8,608 nt of DNA from Firmicutes bacterium UBA6648 (GTDB lineage: Bacteria; Bacillota; Clostridia; Peptostreptococcales; Anaerovoracaceae). The stretch covers positions 1 through 8,608 of the forward strand of contig DKLE01000272.1 of assembly GCA_002455605.1 (NCBI GenBank), in the 5' to 3' direction. Position numbers and translations under genes: made by a program. The notes beneath the pieces are model-generated. The model did not search any database. It was not told the origin of the DNA and saw nothing but the letters and a program-made list of their open reading frames with translations. Shown here in pieces: positions 6,492-8,608 of this stretch (positions are counted from its first letter, which is position 1; each line of letters starts with the position of its first letter).

Positions 6492-6798
6492 ATTAACAGA
6501 GCCTATAGGTACGGATAAGGATGGTAATGAAATTAATTTCAACGACATACTGGGATCCGATCCAGATGCCATTTTAGATGATATCCATTTAAAAATGCAA
6601 GTTAAGTCTCTTTATAATGCAATTTCCCACATATTAACCAAGCGTGAGCAATTAATTATAATGAAACGTTACGGCATTTCAGGAGAAGAGCCTCTGACGC
6701 AGCGTGAACTTGCCAAAGAACTGGGTATCAGCCGTTCTTATGTCAGCCGCATAGAAAAAAAAGCGGTTGGTAAACTGAGAGATTATCTAAAGCCCTAA
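6487..6798 (+). pseudogene. sigK (3' fragment): 3' portion of a SigK-like sporulation sigma factor (region 3 to region 4), no start codon
   Basis: SigK is the late mother-cell sigma factor of endospore formers. Here 103 codons stay in frame with no stop from VTLTEPIG (6487) to the final DYLKP. Residues match the SigK linker, PIGTDKDGNEI then DILGSDPD, and then region 4 with LTKREQLIIMKRYGI and the helix-turn-helix TQRELAKELGISRSYVSRIEKK, which is the most SigK-like part. Regions 1-2 and the start of region 3 are absent. Upstream of 6487 the same frame is open back to a stop at 6388-6390 but encodes only AT-rich, unrelated residues without ATG, GTG or TTG. An internal ATG at 6595 exists but has no ribosome binding site and would split the homologous block. 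Two readings are possible: a truncated remnant, or the 3' half of a split sigK rejoined by DNA rearrangement, as spoIIIC is in Bacillus subtilis. The absence of frameshifts favours selection or recent breakage. SigE is a less close match. Confidence 0.8.
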
Positions 6799-6800
6799 CC

Positions 6801-6850
6801 AAAAGCACTCCTCCATAAGCTTCTGACAGCGTGGAGGAGTGTTTATTTTT
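6801..6850. terminator. Bidirectional intrinsic terminator between sigK fragment and DUF1015 gene
   Basis: A perfect 10-bp stem, CACTCCTCCA (6806-6815) with TGGAGGAGTG (6832-6841), has a 16-nt loop. It is followed on the plus strand by TTTATTTTTC and more T, and on the minus strand by the TTTT complementary to 6801-6804. It begins just after the sigma fragment stop codon and lies 18 nt beyond the DUF1015 stop, so it can serve both convergent genes; the plus-strand signal is the stronger one. Confidence 0.87.
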
Positions 6851-6867
6851 CTTTTTAAGGGATTAAA

Positions 6868-8109
6868 TTACAATCTGTGAATAAATAATCCACTTCCCAG
6901 CTTCGGCTCAAACCAGGTGGATTTGGGCGGCATCACCATGTCATTGTCCGATACGGCCAGCAAATCTGAAATTTCTACCGGATAAACGGCAAAAGCGACC
7001 GTCATATCTGTTTCCACTCTTCTTTCCAATTCTTTCAGACCTCTGATTCCTCCTACAAAATCAATTCTCTTATCCGTTCTCGGATCTTCTATTCCGAGAA
7101 TCGGTCCAAGCAGGTTATTCTGAAGAATAGAAACATCGAGAGAATCGATCACATGCTCCGGTATAATATCCGATTTTGCTGCGATTTTATACCATTTACC
7201 TTCTAAAAACATACCAAAAATATGTTTTCCCTCCGGCTTATACACCGCATGTCCCTTTTCTTCTACTTCAAAGCCTGCATTTTGTACTTTCTGTAAAAAT
7301 TGTTCTTCGGTATTTCCGTTTAAATCTTTTACTACTCTGTTATAGTCAAATATTTTTAAGTCGTTATCCGGGAAAATAACAGCCATAAAAAAGTTAAACT
7401 CTTCTTCTCCGGTATAATCCGGATTCTCTTCTCTCCTTTTTAACCCCACTTTGCATGCAGAAGCACTTCGGTGGTGTCCGTCTGCAATATATAAGTCCGG
7501 AATTTCTCCAAAAATTTCAGTTAAGGCCTGAATGATCTCATCATCATCCACTGTCCACAGGATATGCTCTATACCATCGGCAGTTTTCATATCATATAAA
7601 GAAGTATGGCTGGAAATCCAGCCTTCCACAATACTTCTGATTTTTTTATTGTCTCGATAAGTTAAAAAAACAGGTTCCGTATTGGCATTACAAATATCAA
7701 AATGATTGATTCGGTCAATTTCTTTTTCTACTCTGGTAAATTCATGCTTCTTGATGACATTATTGATATAATCATCCACAGCAACACAGCCCACAATTCC
7801 CACCTGTACTCTGCCGTCCATCACTTGTTTGTATAAGTATAATACCGGTTTACTTTCCTGAACAAATATACCATCTTCTAAATTCTGAGCAATATTTGCC
7901 TTAGCTCTTTCATATACACAGGTCTCATATGGATTTTCCTGCTCCGGCATATCAATCTCAGAACGGCAAATATGCAAAAAACTGTACGGATTGCCGTCAG
8001 CCATATTTGCTGCTTCTTCTCTGTTCATTACATCATATGGTAAGGACACTACCTTATCTGCATATTCTTTATCTGGTCTTATTGCTTTAAAAGGTCTAAC
8101 AATTGCCAC
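6868..8109 (-). CDS. DUF1015 family protein (PF06245)
   Basis: This is a soluble conserved protein of unknown function, 413 aa from GTG at 8107-8109. That start is chosen because GGAGGT sits 5 nt upstream and the family begins with the (M)A-x-x-RPFKAIRP sequence seen here. An ATG 51 nt further upstream overlaps the end of cmk and adds unrelated residues. Landmarks are SLPYDVMNREEA (residues 22-33), NPYSFLHI, IKKHEFTRVEKEIDR (119-133), NANTEPVFLTY, LYIADGHHRSASA (206-218) and a conserved C-terminal block DFVGGIRG to MPPKSTWFEPKLGSGLFIHRL. The DGHHR motif resembles the DGxHR motif of ParB/sulfiredoxin-like enzymes such as the archaeal serine kinase SerK. That is my comparison by eye, not proof of activity. 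The gene follows cmk by 38 nt in the same direction and probably shares its transcript. Confidence 0.92.
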   Translation of the reverse strand: MAIVRPFKAIRPDKEYADKVVSLPYDVMNREEAANMADGNPYSFLHICRSEIDMPEQENPYETCVYERAKANIAQNLEDGIFVQESKPVLYLYKQVMDGRVQVGIVGCVAVDDYINNVIKKHEFTRVEKEIDRINHFDICNANTEPVFLTYRDNKKIRSIVEGWISSHTSLYDMKTADGIEHILWTVDDDEIIQALTEIFGEIPDLYIADGHHRSASACKVGLKRREENPDYTGEEEFNFFMAVIFPDNDLKIFDYNRVVKDLNGNTEEQFLQKVQNAGFEVEEKGHAVYKPEGKHIFGMFLEGKWYKIAAKSDIIPEHVIDSLDVSILQNNLLGPILGIEDPRTDKRIDFVGGIRGLKELERRVETDMTVAFAVYPVEISDLLAVSDNDMVMPPKSTWFEPKLGSGLFIHRL

Positions 8110-8135
8110 TTTTCTACCTCCAATTATTATATATT

Positions 8136-8164
8136 TAAGGTGTGAAATTATCTTCCACACCTTA
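8136..8164 (-). promoter_or_regulatory. Hairpin spanning the cmk stop codon
   Basis: A perfect 9-bp inverted repeat, TAAGGTGTG (8136-8144) with CACACCTTA (8156-8164), has an 11-nt loop and includes the cmk stop codon (8148-8150). Neither strand has a T-run after it, so it is unlikely to be an efficient intrinsic terminator. It might affect mRNA stability or translation of the downstream DUF1015 gene, whose start lies 27 nt further on. Confidence 0.45.
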
Positions 8165-8608
8165 CCAAATTAATTATTTTATCGGTTACTTCCGAAATAC
8201 TCATCCCTGTTGTATCCAGCTCTACGGCATCTTTTGCCTTTCTGAGAGGATTTAATTCCCGTGTCGTGTCATTGTGATCTCTTTGTATAATATCCTTAAG
8301 GACCTGAGAAAACTCCACCTGTTCTCCTTTTTCAATTAATTCCTGAAACCTTCTCTGAGCTCTTTCTTCAGCAGAAGCAGTCATAAAAAATTTAAACTCG
8401 GCATCCGGTAAGACATTGGTGCCAATGTCTCTTCCGTCCATTACAACACTTTTGGTTTGTCCCATTTTTCTTTGCAGGACAACTAACTTTTTTCTGACCT
8501 CCGGCAAAGCAGAGCATATGGAAGCCATTCTTGACGCTTCCGGTGTACGAATTATATCATTGACCACTAGGCCGTCCAATATCATATTTCCTTTTTCAAA
8601 ATCAATCA
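8148..8608 (-). CDS. cmk: Cytidylate kinase, C-terminal part (5' end outside window)
   Basis: Cytidylate kinase phosphorylates CMP and dCMP to the diphosphates with ATP, in pyrimidine nucleotide salvage and DNA precursor supply. About 153 codons of its C-terminal two thirds are visible. The ATG at 8583-8585 is internal: the frame continues to the edge with IDFEKGN, which aligns with the part just before the conserved IRTxE segment. Visible landmarks are DIIRTPEAS, the substrate-binding VVMDGRDIGTNVLPDAE, ASAEERAQRRFQEL, a DIIQRDHNDTTRELNPL stretch and the DAVELDTTGMSISEV ending. The N-terminal P-loop lies outside the window. The downstream neighbour is a DUF1015 gene rather than plsC or ispH, which often follow cmk in Clostridia. 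Confidence 0.95.
   Translation of the reverse strand, partial: IDFEKGNMILDGLVVNDIIRTPEASRMASICSALPEVRKKLVVLQRKMGQTKSVVMDGRDIGTNVLPDAEFKFFMTASAEERAQRRFQELIEKGEQVEFSQVLKDIIQRDHNDTTRELNPLRKAKDAVELDTTGMSISEVTDKIINLVRCGR

Noticed and set aside
6595..6798. A complete small 67-aa HTH regulator starting at ATG 6595
   Set aside because: No ribosome binding site precedes this ATG, and SigK homology continues in frame for 36 codons upstream, so it is part of a larger fragment.

Overview
The window looks like chromosomal DNA of a low-GC, endospore-forming Firmicute of class Clostridia. The reasons are the AT-rich composition, strong AGGAGG-type ribosome binding sites, consensus sigma-A promoters, and a piece of a sporulation sigma factor most like SigK. 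The genus cannot be told from the sequence alone.

Positions 1-5800 (minus strand) hold one long transcription unit for amino acid uptake. A near-consensus promoter (5770-5798) drives a leader of about 240 nt, then metN-metI-metQ, a methionine ABC importer. Only 21 bp further on, with no terminator between, comes a complete polar-amino-acid ABC importer: two permeases, an ATPase and a PEB1/CjaA-like binding lipoprotein. The last gene runs off the left edge and probably lacks only its C-terminal tail. The leader is the most interesting element. It encodes a well-initiated 36-residue peptide in which residues 13-25 are MIMSCCAGHMCCM, and this is followed by an intrinsic terminator ending 24 bases before the metN start codon. 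I recognise no SAM (S-box) riboswitch or T-box there. The arrangement looks like ribosome-mediated attenuation that senses methionine and cysteine supply. It also suggests that the second transporter carries cystine or cysteine.

Positions 5821-6491 (minus strand) hold a separately promoted and terminated gene for a YdjM-type (DUF457) membrane protein.

Positions 6487-6798 (plus strand) hold an open, well-conserved 3' portion of a SigK-like sigma factor with no usable start codon and no 5' half. This is either a remnant or the 3' piece of a split sigK of the 'skin element' kind. A bidirectional terminator (6801-6850) separates it from the convergent genes to its right.

Positions 6868-8608 (minus strand) hold a DUF1015 protein, preceded in the same direction by the 3' part of cmk (cytidylate kinase), which runs off the right edge. 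No insertion sequences, tRNA or rRNA genes, or CRISPR arrays were seen.
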